The position numbers and the translations under genes are program-made. Shown one piece after another: positions 1-7,940 of a stretch of DNA of 64,000 bases (position 1 is the first letter of the stretch; each line of letters starts with the position of its first letter). Below the pieces are notes generated by a model that saw only the letters and a program-made list of their open reading frames with translations, had not been told where the DNA came from and made no database searches. This stretch comes from Rhodoferax sp. WC2427 (GTDB lineage Bacteria; Pseudomonadota; Gammaproteobacteria; Burkholderiales; Burkholderiaceae_C): assembly GCF_040822085.1 (NCBI RefSeq), contig NZ_CP162006.1:2232001-2296000 (forward strand). Reading direction: 5' to 3'.

Positions 1-465
1 GATCGAGACCCCGAAGCGGCCCGCGCCGGGCACGTCGAAAACGCAAAACTCCGAGCCGCCCGCGACATCGCGCTCGTAGGGCCGGAAAGGAAACAGCTTA
101 CGGAACCGCGCAACCACTTCGCCTTGCGGATTGATCACCGGCGTGGTGTTGTAGACCACCGGACCGCCAGGCCCCTCGGCCTGCTCGAACAGCGAGCCGG
201 GTATGAACCACAGACCGGTTTCGCGGGCCAGTTCGCACAGCCGGGCCTCGGTGGGGCCGGGCAGTGGCTCGGCCTTGTTGTGCCCGGGGCCGAGCGCCGA
301 CAGTTCAGAGAACAGCACCATCTTTACCCACGGAAAGCGTGCGCGGATGTGGCGCAAATAGCCGCCCATGCGTTCCACGTTGTTCTCGAAGGCAGAAACA
401 TCCATCTGTACGCCAGCCACCCCAAAGGTGTCGGCTTCACCACGCTGCATTAATGCACCATTCAT
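1..465 (-). CDS. Nitrilase-superfamily carbon-nitrogen hydrolase, partial (C-terminus off the left edge)
   Basis: N-terminal 155 residues of a cytosolic hydrolase that cleaves an amide, nitrile or carbamoyl C-N bond with a Glu-Lys-Cys triad. Visible are the catalytic Glu region FSELSALG (Glu54) and the catalytic Lys region FRKLFPFRPYE (Lys123) at normal family spacing; the Cys half lies outside the window. The ATG at 465 is preceded by AGGAGC on the minus strand at good spacing, which fixes the start. It lies downstream of and in the same direction as the LysR gene at 580-1503 and may be co-transcribed with it. Substrate cannot be told; a nitrogen-scavenging role next to aspartase is inference. 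Confidence 0.85.
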   Translation of the reverse strand, partial: MNGALMQRGEADTFGVAGVQMDVSAFENNVERMGGYLRHIRARFPWVKMVLFSELSALGPGHNKAEPLPGPTEARLCELARETGLWFIPGSLFEQAEGPGGPVVYNTTPVINPQGEVVARFRKLFPFRPYERDVAGGSEFCVFDVPGAGRFGVSI

Positions 466-579
466 CGGTCCAAGCTCCTATAAAAATCTATCCAATTCCC
501 AGAATTTTTGGCATGCGCAGCGGTGGCCTGGGCCATCCGGACGGGATGGCGGCCTGCTGGTGCGGTTGCGGTGGCTACC

Positions 580-1503
580 TCAGGTGGCGGCTTGTTTTTG
601 CCGGGCGCACATCCAGGACCACATCGCGTCGATCACCGGTTTGCAATTGCGTGACGTGCGATAGAGCCGGATTTCGAGGTCGGCCGCCCACTCGTCGGGT
701 CCGGCGACGGCGACTTTGCCTTCGTTGAGTTCTGCTGCGACACAGCTCGCTGGCAGCCAGCCTATGCCGTGGCCCGCGACCACCATGGCTTTGAGCGCCT
801 CCGACATATGCGTCTCGAAGCTGCGCCGCAGGTTGGACGGTGTCTGGGCGTTGAGCAAAGTCATTTCGACGACATTGCCCAGAAAGGCGCCTGAGGAATA
901 CGCCATGAAAGGCAGCGGCGCCCGGCTCGACCCGGGGAGCTGAAAAAGCGGCTGCCCGTCGGCATCCAGGGCAGAAAAGGGCTGGATTCTTTCCACCCCT
1001 AGAACCAGATAGGGAAACAGGTTGGGGTCCAGCAGGATGGGCAGTTGCGGGTGGTGAAAGGCCAGCAGGATGTCGCAGCTACCTTCCACCAGCTGCTGCA
1101 CCCCTTCTGGCACATTCACGGCATGGACCCGGGCCACCAGAGGGCCGAAGCTTTTGTGGACGTGTTTCAGCCAGTCTGGAAAGAAGGTGAACACCAGCGT
1201 GTGGGCCACCGAGAACTGGACCACCTCTTCCGAGCTGACAATCGGTTGGTAGCCGCTCAACAGGGTGCGGGCCGCATAGGCGTCGCGCAGCAGATCGGCC
1301 GCTATCCGGCGAAACAGCCAACCGGCTGCGGTCAATGTCGCGGGATGGACGCTGCGATCGACCAGTTCCACGCCCAACCACTCTTCCAACGCCATGATGC
1401 GGCGGCTGAACGCAGACTGCGTGATATGTCGCTCTTTGGCAGCACGCGAGAAACTACGCGATTCGGCCAGGCGTAGAAAGTCTTCAAGCCATTTGATTTC
1501 CAT
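580..1503 (-). CDS. LysR-family transcriptional regulator
   Basis: DNA-binding regulator of 307 residues. The N-terminal winged helix-turn-helix is clear (residues 1-60, with FSRAAKERHITQSAFSRRI), followed by a periplasmic-binding-protein-like effector domain. I chose the ATG at 1503 because MEIKWLEDFLRLAE is the canonical LysR start; an in-frame extension to 1587 adds 28 residues without homology. It is transcribed away from aspA, the classic LysR layout, and the 305-base gap between them is AT-rich and holds repeated ATGCAAT boxes. It probably controls aspA and itself, and possibly the nitrilase gene downstream; the effector is unknown. Confidence 0.9.
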   Translation of the reverse strand: MEIKWLEDFLRLAESRSFSRAAKERHITQSAFSRRIMALEEWLGVELVDRSVHPATLTAAGWLFRRIAADLLRDAYAARTLLSGYQPIVSSEEVVQFSVAHTLVFTFFPDWLKHVHKSFGPLVARVHAVNVPEGVQQLVEGSCDILLAFHHPQLPILLDPNLFPYLVLGVERIQPFSALDADGQPLFQLPGSSRAPLPFMAYSSGAFLGNVVEMTLLNAQTPSNLRRSFETHMSEALKAMVVAGHGIGWLPASCVAAELNEGKVAVAGPDEWAADLEIRLYRTSRNCKPVIDAMWSWMCARQKQAAT

Positions 1504-1808
1504 GCGATAAACCTTGCAGCGACTAGAAAACGACTTTCTGTCATATTCGTATGGTAGGTCCTGATTTTGAATTTGATGCAATTGCATTCAATTTTGTGAT
1601 GCAATATTCGGGAAGCACTATTCCGAAATAGAATACTGTTTTATGTTGGCTCTTGCTGGCGAAAGTGACCACAAAGGTGCTTCGTCAAGGGGTATTCTTT
1701 AAATTGCATGCAAAATGCAATATTTGCATTCAGGTATTTACTATCCATTTCCGACATAAGCTCTATTTATAAATTCTTCGCCCCGAAGATGATTAAAAGG
1801 AGCTATTG
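1504..1808. promoter_or_regulatory. Divergent LysR/aspA control region with repeated ATGCAAT boxes
   Basis: AT-rich stretch with no gene. It holds a perfect 12-bp palindrome ATGCAATTGCAT at 1576-1587, a related box ATGCAATATTC at 1599-1609, and an inverted repeat ATGCAAA-N8-TTTGCAT at 1708-1729. Such spaced inverted repeats fit LysR binding sites. Boxes lie close to the LysR gene and nearer to aspA, so joint control of both promoters is plausible. A Shine-Dalgarno AAGGAG (1796-1801) serves aspA. Confidence 0.5.
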
Positions 1809-3224
1809 ATGTCTGGAAGTGAATTTAGAATAGAACATGATTTGCTCGGCGACCGGGATATTCCGGTTGACGCCTATTACGGGGTCCATACTTTGCGTGC
1901 CCTGGAGAACTTCCCGATTACCGGCACGGCCATCTCGATCTACCCCGAACTGATCAAGGCCCTGGCCTGCATCAAGCAGGCGGCGGCGCTGTCCAACCAT
2001 GAGCTCGGTCTGCTCGACGAGCCACGGTGCGACGCCATCGTCAATGCCTGCGCCGAGATCCTGGGCGGCAAGTTGCATGGGCAGTTTGTCGTGGATGTGA
2101 TCCAGGGCGGCGCGGGCACCTCGACCAATATGAACGCCAACGAGGTCATCGCCAACCGGGCCCTCGAACTGCTGGGCCATCGCAAGGGCGAGTACCAGTA
2201 CCTGCATCCGAATGAGCAGGTAAACATCGGCCAGAGCACCAACGACGTCTATCCCTCGGCGCTGAAGATTGCGACCTGGTTTGGCATCCACGGCCTGATC
2301 GATGCGATGGCCGTGCTGCGCCAGGCGTTTGCCGACAAGGCCGAGGAATTCCGAGACGTGCTGAAAATGGGCCGCACCCAGCTGCAGGACGCGGTGCCGA
2401 TGACGCTGGGCCAGGAATTCAGCACCTATGCCGTCATGCTCGGCGAAGACGAGGAGCGGCTGCGCGAGGCAGTGCTGCTGCTGTGCGAAATCAATATGGG
2501 TGCGACGGCGATCGGCACCGGAATCACCGCCCACCCCGACTACGCGCCGCTGGTACTCAGGCATTTGCAGGACATCACCGGCATTCCCCTGGTCACGGCG
2601 CCGAACCTGGTCGAGGCGACGCAGGATTGCGGTTCCTTTGTGCAGCTCTCGGGGGTGCTCAAACGCGTGGCCGTGAAGCTGTCGAAGACCTGCAACGACC
2701 TGCGCCTGCTCTCCAGCGGCCCACGCGCCGGTCTCGGAGAAATCAACCTGCCGCCGATGCAGGCGGGCTCCAGCATCATGCCGGGCAAGGTCAACCCGGT
2801 GATCCCCGAAGTGGTGAACCAGATCGCCTTCGAAGTCATCGGCAACGACATCACCGTGAGCTTCGCGGCCGAAGCCGGCCAGCTCCAGCTCAATGCCTTC
2901 GAGCCAATCATCGCGCACAGCATCTTCAAGAGCGTGAGCCACCTGCGCAACGGTTGCTTGACACTGGCCGAGCGCTGCGTCAACGGCATCACCGCCAACG
3001 TCGATCACTTGCGCGCCACGGTGGCCAACTCCATCGGCATCGTCACCGCGCTGAACCCCTATATTGGCTACGCGAATGCCACGGCCATCGCCCAGGAAGC
3101 CCATGCCACGGGCGGCAGCGTCTACGAAATCGTGCTGCGCAAGAATCTGCTGACCAAAGTGCAGCTCGACTACATCTTGCAGCCTGAATTCCTGACCCGG
3201 CCTACGCCACTCAATCTGTCCTAG
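1809..3224 (+). CDS. aspA: Aspartate ammonia-lyase (aspartase)
   Basis: Cytosolic enzyme that splits L-aspartate into fumarate and ammonia, feeding carbon to the TCA cycle. The 471-residue protein has the fumarase/aspartase signature GSSIMPGKVNPVIPE near residue 320 (catalytic flexible loop) and the aspartase-type GTSTNMNANEVIANRALE near residue 102; fumarase C has a different motif there. Length matches the family (E. coli 478). The ATG at 1809 has AAGGAG at good spacing; a TTG three bases upstream is in frame but less likely. It stands divergent from a LysR gene and upstream of a TRAP transporter that might import a related dicarboxylate (inference). Confidence 0.93.
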   Translation: MSGSEFRIEHDLLGDRDIPVDAYYGVHTLRALENFPITGTAISIYPELIKALACIKQAAALSNHELGLLDEPRCDAIVNACAEILGGKLHGQFVVDVIQGGAGTSTNMNANEVIANRALELLGHRKGEYQYLHPNEQVNIGQSTNDVYPSALKIATWFGIHGLIDAMAVLRQAFADKAEEFRDVLKMGRTQLQDAVPMTLGQEFSTYAVMLGEDEERLREAVLLLCEINMGATAIGTGITAHPDYAPLVLRHLQDITGIPLVTAPNLVEATQDCGSFVQLSGVLKRVAVKLSKTCNDLRLLSSGPRAGLGEINLPPMQAGSSIMPGKVNPVIPEVVNQIAFEVIGNDITVSFAAEAGQLQLNAFEPIIAHSIFKSVSHLRNGCLTLAERCVNGITANVDHLRATVANSIGIVTALNPYIGYANATAIAQEAHATGGSVYEIVLRKNLLTKVQLDYILQPEFLTRPTPLNLS

Positions 3225-3238
3225 CAGCCTGGGCGGCA

Positions 3239-3256
3239 GGGGCGGGTACCCGCCCC
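3239..3256. terminator. Perfect GC palindrome downstream of aspA, possible terminator
   Basis: An 18-base perfect palindrome, GGGGCGGGTACCCGCCCC, lies 15 bases after the aspA stop. It could form a strong hairpin but has no following T run, so factor-independent termination is unproven. The remaining 170 bases up to the TRAP genes are very GC-rich and hold no gene. Confidence 0.4.
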
Positions 3257-3425
3257 GCGCAGGGCATCGTTGGCCTGGCGGCGGTGGCGGGGCCGTTGCG
3301 CCTGGGCGTGGGCGGGGAGGAGGGGGCTGACCTGTTGTCTGATATGGAACAAGCCATGGGCCGGGCGCGGCTATGATGCGCGCTGTTTTTGCCGTCTTTG
3401 GCTGCCCCCACACCTTGTCCCCCGT

Positions 3426-3935
3426 ATGTCCACCGATTCCCAGCCCGAGTTAGAGGCTCCCGAAGCCGACCCCGCCACCACCGTCCCCTTGAAGATCGAA
3501 GACTGGCTTACCGTGCTGGTGATGGGCGCACTGGCGCTGATCACCTTTGCCAACGTGCTGGCACGCTACTTCACCAACGAGTCTTTTGCGTGGACGGAAG
3601 AGATCTCGGTGTTTTTGATGATTGCGCTGACCCTGGTGGGCGCGTCGGCCGCCGTGGCGCGCGACCGGCACATCCGCATCGAATATTTCTCGGACAGCGG
3701 CAGCATGGCCCGGCGCAAGGGCTTGTCGCGCTTTGGCGCGGTGATGGTGGCGATTTTGTTCACGCTGATTGGCACCTTGAGCATCCGCATGGTGTGGGAC
3801 GACTTTCGCTTTGACGAAACCACGCCGGGCATTGGGGTCCCTGCCTGGTGGTACTCGATGTGGCTGCCGATTTTGTCGTTAGGCATTGCGCTGCGCGCCG
3901 TGGGCCTGTTCATCCGCCGGGGGCGCGAATCATGA
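3426..3935 (+). CDS. TRAP transporter small permease (DctQ type)
   Basis: Small membrane subunit of a tripartite ATP-independent periplasmic transporter, 169 residues with four predicted membrane segments (from about residue 28, 67, 100 and 137). The family pattern is seen in the first helices (NVLARYFTNESFAWTEEIS) and in ARDRHIRIEYF. The ATG at 3426 gives the usual cytosolic N-terminus; upstream in-frame codons lie in GC-rich non-coding sequence. Its stop overlaps the start of the large permease (ATGA), so the two are translationally coupled. Substrate is not evident from sequence. Confidence 0.9.
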   Translation: MSTDSQPELEAPEADPATTVPLKIEDWLTVLVMGALALITFANVLARYFTNESFAWTEEISVFLMIALTLVGASAAVARDRHIRIEYFSDSGSMARRKGLSRFGAVMVAILFTLIGTLSIRMVWDDFRFDETTPGIGVPAWWYSMWLPILSLGIALRAVGLFIRRGRES

Positions 3936-5230
3936 TCACCACGCTGCTTTTCCTGACCTTCATCGTGATGATGCTGATGGGCGTGCCCATCGGTGTGGCC
4001 CTGGGCCTGGCGGGCGCTGCGGCGATAGCCATTGCCAACGGCAGCAGCCAGTGGTTTGGCCTGCTGGCCGTGCCGCAAAACTTCTACGCCGGGCTGGGCA
4101 AGTACCCGCTGCTGGCCATCCCCATGTTTGTGCTGGTGGGCTCGATCTTCGACCGCTCCGGCGTGGCCGGGCGGCTGGTGAACTTTGCGGTGGCGGTGGT
4201 GGGGCGCGGCCCCGGCATGCTGCCCCTGGTCGCCATTGCCGTGGCCATGTTTTTGGGCGGCATTTCGGGCTCCGGCCCGGCCTGCGCGGCTGCCGTGGGC
4301 GCGGTGATGATCAGCGCCATGAACAAGGCGGGCTACCCGCCTGCGTTTTCGGCCAGCGTGGTGGGCGCTGCGGCGGCCACCGATATTTTGATTCCGCCGT
4401 CGATTGCCTTCATCGTGTACTCCATCCTGGTGCCCGGCGCATCCGTGCCCGCGCTGTTTGCCGCAGGCATGATCCCCGGCGTGCTGGCCGGGCTGGCGCT
4501 GATCGTGCCCGCCGTGTGGCTGTCGCGCAAACACAAGATGGGCGCGCTGGAGTCCAGCATGCCCAGGCCGCCGTTCTGGGCCAGCCTGCGCGATGCCGTG
4601 TGGGGCCTGGCCGCGCCGGTGCTGATTCTGGGTGGCATGCGCGCGGGCTGGTTTACGCCCACTGAGGCGGCTGTGGTGGCGGTGTTCTACGGCCTGTTTG
4701 TGGGCATGTTCATCCACCGCACCATGACCGTTCGCGACCTGTTTCCCATCCTGCGCGAGTCGGGCGAGCTGTCGGCGGTGATTCTTCTGGTGGTGTCGCT
4801 GGCGGGCATCTTTGCGTATTCGCTGTCCACCCTGGGCGTGATCGACCCCATCACCAACGCCATCGTGAACTCCGGCCTGGGCGAGTACGGCGTGCTGGCG
4901 CTGCTGATCGTGATGCTGGTCACCGTGGGCATGTTCCTCGACGGCGTGTCGATCTTCTTGATCTTTGTGCCCTTGCTGCTGCCGATTGCCATGCACTACC
5001 ACTGGGATCTGGTGTGGTTCGGCGTGATCCTCACGCTCAAGGTGGCGCTGGGCCAGTTCACGCCGCCGCTGGCCGTCAATTTGATGGTGTCGTGCCGCAT
5101 CGCCAAGGTACGCATGGAAGAAACCGTGCCCTGGGTGGGCTGGATGCTGTTTTCGATGTTCGTGGTGATGGTGCTGGTGATTGCGTTCCCGCAACTCGCT
5201 CTGTGGTTGCCGCACCGTCTAGGTTACTAA
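3932..5230 (+). CDS. TRAP transporter large permease (DctM type)
   Basis: Large ion-coupled membrane subunit, 432 residues, about twelve hydrophobic segments. DctM hallmarks include the N-terminal MGVPIGVALGLAG, the segment FLGGISGSGPACAAAVG, and the C-terminal GQFTPPLAVNLMV that lines the transport site. It overlaps the small permease by four bases and is followed after 19 bases by the binding protein, giving a Q-M-P operon. It would import a small acid with sodium; the TRAP family mostly handles C4-dicarboxylates, keto acids and sugar acids. Confidence 0.93.
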   Translation: MITTLLFLTFIVMMLMGVPIGVALGLAGAAAIAIANGSSQWFGLLAVPQNFYAGLGKYPLLAIPMFVLVGSIFDRSGVAGRLVNFAVAVVGRGPGMLPLVAIAVAMFLGGISGSGPACAAAVGAVMISAMNKAGYPPAFSASVVGAAAATDILIPPSIAFIVYSILVPGASVPALFAAGMIPGVLAGLALIVPAVWLSRKHKMGALESSMPRPPFWASLRDAVWGLAAPVLILGGMRAGWFTPTEAAVVAVFYGLFVGMFIHRTMTVRDLFPILRESGELSAVILLVVSLAGIFAYSLSTLGVIDPITNAIVNSGLGEYGVLALLIVMLVTVGMFLDGVSIFLIFVPLLLPIAMHYHWDLVWFGVILTLKVALGQFTPPLAVNLMVSCRIAKVRMEETVPWVGWMLFSMFVVMVLVIAFPQLALWLPHRLGY

Positions 5231-5249
5231 ATTTATTCAGGAGACAAAA

Positions 5250-6278
5250 ATGAAAGTTCGTTCCTTCCTCGCCCTGGCCGTGGCCAGCGCTGCCCTGCTT
5301 GCCACCACCGGCAGCATCGCCCAAGCTTACAAGCCCGAGTACAAGATGTCGCTGGTGCTGGGCACCGCTTTCCCCTGGGGCAAGGGCGGCGAGATCTGGG
5401 CCAATATGGTCCGCGAACGCACCCAGGGCCGCATCAACATCAAGCTGTATCCAGGCGTGTCGCTGATCCAGGGCGACCAGACGCGCGAGTTCTCGGCCCT
5501 GCGCCAGGGTGTGATCGACCTGGCCATCGGCTCCACCATCAACTGGTCGCCGCAGGTGAAAGAGCTGAACCTGTTCTCGCTGCCATTCCTGATGCCCGAC
5601 TACGCCGCCATTGACTCCCTCACCCAAGGCCAGGTGGGCAAGGACATCTTCAAGATCATCGACAAAGCCGGTGTGCAGCCCCTGGCATTTGGTGAAAACG
5701 GCTACCGCGAAATCAGCAACTCCAAGCGCGCCATCCACAGCCCGGCCGACTTGAAGGGCATGAAGATCCGCGTCGTCGGCTCGCCGCTGTTCCAGGACAC
5801 GTTCACCGCCCTGGGTGCGAACCCCACGCAAATGAGCTGGGCCGACGCCCAGCCCGCCTTGGCCACCGGCGCGGTGGACGGGCAAGAAAATCCCATCTCC
5901 ATCTACACCGCCGCCAAGCTGCACAACGTGGCGCAAAAATACGTGACCATGTGGGGCTACGTGGCCGACCCGCTGGTGTTTGTGGTCAACAAGGAAATCT
6001 GGGCCAGCTGGACCGTGGCCGACCGCGCCATCGTGCAGCAAGCCGCCCAGGATGCTGCCCGCGAGCAGATCGCCATTTCCCGCAAGGGTCTGGTGGAAGC
6101 CGACCAGCCCCTGCTCAAAGACCTGGCCGGTCTGGGCGTGACCGTGACCAAGCTTAGCCCCGAGGAGCGTGCCGCGTTCGTTACCGCCACCCGCCCGGTG
6201 TTCGAAAAATGGAAGAAAACCATCGGCACCGACCTGGTCGCTACCGCCGAGAAATCCATCGCTGCGCGTAAAAAGTAA
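5250..6278 (+). CDS. TRAP transporter periplasmic substrate-binding protein (DctP type)
   Basis: Periplasmic solute receptor, 342 residues, with a Sec signal peptide (KVRSF then a hydrophobic stretch, cleavage near AQA-YK). The mature part has DctP family features: GENGYREISNSKRAI with the conserved Arg (about residue 151) that binds the substrate carboxylate, followed by LKGMKIRVVGSPLF and GQENPI near residue 211. AGGAGA lies at good spacing before the ATG. It is the last gene of the TRAP operon and sets substrate choice; a C4-dicarboxylate or similar acid is likely given aspA upstream, but this is inference. Confidence 0.92.
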   Translation: MKVRSFLALAVASAALLATTGSIAQAYKPEYKMSLVLGTAFPWGKGGEIWANMVRERTQGRINIKLYPGVSLIQGDQTREFSALRQGVIDLAIGSTINWSPQVKELNLFSLPFLMPDYAAIDSLTQGQVGKDIFKIIDKAGVQPLAFGENGYREISNSKRAIHSPADLKGMKIRVVGSPLFQDTFTALGANPTQMSWADAQPALATGAVDGQENPISIYTAAKLHNVAQKYVTMWGYVADPLVFVVNKEIWASWTVADRAIVQQAAQDAAREQIAISRKGLVEADQPLLKDLAGLGVTVTKLSPEERAAFVTATRPVFEKWKKTIGTDLVATAEKSIAARKK

Positions 6279-6289
6279 GCCATTCCAGC

Positions 6290-6697
6290 ATGAAGAAAAA
6301 CCTGCACCCCGCCCACGCCCCGTGCCCCTGTGACAGCGGCCAGACTTACGCCGACTGCTGCGGCCCGTGGCACAAGGGCATGGATGCAGGCATCTACGCT
6401 CCCACGCCCGAAGCCCTGATGCGCTCGCGCTACAGCGGCTACGTGCTGGGCCTGCTGGACTATCTGCTGATCACATGGCACCCGTCCACCGCACCGGGCG
6501 ACCTGGAGCTACCCCCCGTCAAATGGCTGGGCCTGGAAGTGCGCAGCGCGGCAGCGGCGGGCGATGCGGGCATCGTCGAATTCGTCGCCCGCTGCCGCGA
6601 CGGCGGCAAAGCCCAGCGCATGCATGAGACCAGCCGCTTTGTACGGCAGGACGGGCGCTGGTATTACATCGACGGGCAGATGCACGGGGCGGAGTAG
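6290..6697 (+). CDS. YchJ-family (UPF0225) SEC-C motif protein
   Basis: Small cytosolic protein of 135 residues. The N-terminus carries a metal-binding SEC-C motif, CPCDSGQTYADCC, and the rest matches the YchJ fold with the conserved ending RQDGRWYYIDGQ. Function in this family is not established; SEC-C motifs bind zinc and often mediate protein contacts. It starts 12 bases after the TRAP binding protein and may ride on that transcript. Its last 69 coding bases plus stop are repeated at 7823-7896 (74 bp, 6 mismatches), which makes its 3' end look like an insertion boundary. Confidence 0.85.
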   Translation: MKKNLHPAHAPCPCDSGQTYADCCGPWHKGMDAGIYAPTPEALMRSRYSGYVLGLLDYLLITWHPSTAPGDLELPPVKWLGLEVRSAAAAGDAGIVEFVARCRDGGKAQRMHETSRFVRQDGRWYYIDGQMHGAE

Positions 6698-6702
6698 GGT
6701 GC
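6629..6702 (+). repeat. Direct repeat copy 1: 3' end of the SEC-C gene
   Basis: These 74 bases, covering the end and stop codon of the SEC-C gene, recur at 7823-7896 without gaps and with 6 mismatches (92% identity). The copies bracket the two unknown genes and the MITE-like element. Confidence 0.85.
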
Positions 6703-6769
6703 TTGGGGGTGTGATGGAGGCCCATGTGGCTGGACCCGCTGTGGCTTATTGAATTGCAAGGAAAACAAC

Positions 6770-7183
6770 ATGCTGTTAACGGATATCGCCGTCGAGCACA
6801 CGCTGGCATCCCCAAAGGGAGGACCTCGTGCGACGTTTTTTGTGCATCCCTTTACGAACACACAACGGGATACCCTTGGTAAATTTGAGATCGTTCGCAG
6901 CATCCGCGAGCCAGAGGTTAAAGAAGTGAAATGCGCAACATTTGTGTCGTTTCAGCATTTGGCCGAGTTGTACGCGAAAGGTGTACTCGACGAATTCGGG
7001 TTTTCCGTTCGCATGTGCGCTGCGGATGGCAAGTACCCCGCTACGAATCCCGTCAAAAAAATACTCCCCACCAGCATCAGGCCTGGCTCACAGTTCGACC
7101 TGGCGGTTCAAGCCGTCGATGTTTCAAAACCAGCTAACCGCGAATTGAGAACAGCGTTGCTTCGCACCCACATAAAGCTTTAA
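6770..7183 (+). CDS. Hypothetical protein (137 aa)
   Basis: Not recognised. A soluble, mixed-charge protein of 137 residues without signal peptide or membrane segment. The ATG at 6770 has AAGGA at good spacing; a TTG at 6749 would add 7 residues. The TAA stop (7181-7183) is also the target duplication of the MITE-like element that begins at 7184. With the element removed, this gene would be followed after only 8 bases by the 69-residue gene at 7463, so the two probably formed one operon, perhaps an antitoxin/toxin-like or other two-protein unit (inference only). Codon choice is less GC-biased than in neighbours. Confidence 0.6.
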   Translation: MLLTDIAVEHTLASPKGGPRATFFVHPFTNTQRDTLGKFEIVRSIREPEVKEVKCATFVSFQHLAELYAKGVLDEFGFSVRMCAADGKYPATNPVKKILPTSIRPGSQFDLAVQAVDVSKPANRELRTALLRTHIKL

Positions 7184-7451
7184 GAACGTGTTCAAGGTCT
7201 TTTTAGGGCCGCGCAGATACCTGCTCGGGATGCGCAGTTAGGCGCAAAACCCAAGCCAAGGCTCGTGCCTTGGCTGGTTTTGTAACGACGCTGAGCGCCC
7301 GAACAGGTAACTGCCCTGCGGGTTGGGGTGAAATCGGGCGATTTGCCTGCCACAGCCCTTGCATGGGCAGAGAGCCCATGCGGCGGTCTGCGACAGCCAA
7401 CTCATCCCGATTGCACCCCAACGCGGCCCTAAAAAGACCTTGAACACGTTC
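7184..7451. mobile_element. MITE-like element, 268 bp, 30-bp perfect terminal inverted repeats, TAA target duplication
   Basis: Positions 7184-7213 and 7422-7451 are perfect 30-base inverted repeats beginning GAACGTGTTC. TAA flanks the element on both sides (7181-7183 and 7452-7454), a 3-base duplication of the type made by some IS5-group transposases (TNA targets). No transposase is encoded. The interior carries two hairpins: 9-bp arms at 7254-7275 and 8-bp arms at 7361-7381. It is thus a non-autonomous element that needs a transposase from elsewhere. Family assignment is inference. Confidence 0.8.
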
Positions 7452-7462
7452 TAAGGAAACCT

Positions 7463-7672
7463 GTGAAGCCATCGGATACCCATGTCGAAATCATCGCCAC
7501 TTTCAAGCGGGCGGAGTCAGATGCTGCCCACAAGTTCGAATTGATCAAAGCTGCTGCGAAAAAGGGACCCAAGGCGATCCAAGCAGCCGTTGACGCAGCT
7601 GCCAAGGCGGCAAAACGCAGGGACTCGTACGCAAAGAAGCTGGATGCCTTAGGTGTGAGCCTCCATGATTGA
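7463..7672 (+). CDS. Hypothetical small basic protein (69 aa)
   Basis: Not recognised. A small, Lys/Ala-rich, probably helical protein (KAAAKKGPKAIQAAVDAAAK region) with no signal peptide. The GTG start at 7463 is backed by TAAGGA eight bases upstream; this Shine-Dalgarno overlaps the 3-base target duplication of the MITE-like element. Before the insertion it would have followed the 137-residue gene closely, so co-expression is likely to have been disturbed. Confidence 0.5.
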   Translation: MKPSDTHVEIIATFKRAESDAAHKFELIKAAAKKGPKAIQAAVDAAAKAAKRRDSYAKKLDALGVSLHD

Positions 7673-7934
7673 GGCGTCATCCGCCTCTTGGCCTACACCG
7701 GTCATTGGCGACTAGCCCCAATGGGCCCCAGCCCAATGGACTAGATGCTGACCCTGCAGCGCCGGTGGAGTCGGGCCTGTCGCTGGAGAAGATCCGCTTT
7801 TGCCACGCGGTCATTGACAGTAACCAGCCGCTTTGCGCGGCAGGACGCGCGCTGGTATTACATCGATGGGCAGATGCACGGGGTGGCGTAGGGTGCTACT
7901 TAAATAGTAGCTGCTTGTGCCGATGGAATAAGCG
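7673..7934. other. Gene-free stretch with the duplicated SEC-C gene end
   Basis: No intact gene seen. It holds the second copy of the SEC-C gene 3' end (7823-7896) and runs into a dispersed repeat (7895-7940). The 150 bases before the duplicate have no recognised origin. Confidence 0.5.
7823..7896 (+). repeat. Direct repeat copy 2: orphan 3' end of the SEC-C gene
   Basis: In frame this encodes TSRFARQDARWYYIDGQ and a stop, matching the C-terminus of the gene ending at 6697, but there is no gene body before it. Either a 1.2-kb segment inserted into the gene end and regenerated it, or a tandem duplicate has decayed. Confidence 0.8.
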
Positions 7935-7940
7935 TTAGGC
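7895..7940 (+). repeat. Dispersed palindromic repeat, copy 1
   Basis: Matches the family core AGCTGCTTGYGC ... ATAAGCGC ... GGCC. Its right part overlaps the mdaB stop codon, so the repeat supplies that stop. Confidence 0.75.

Noticed and set aside
3566..5215. A 549-codon open frame on the minus strand, His-rich
   Set aside because: It is the mirror of dctQ/dctM in GC-rich DNA; His/Gln/Arg-rich composition without any domain is typical of antisense shadows.
7203..7472. An 89-codon minus-strand frame across the MITE-like element
   Set aside because: It covers the terminal repeats and hairpins and has no transposase motifs.
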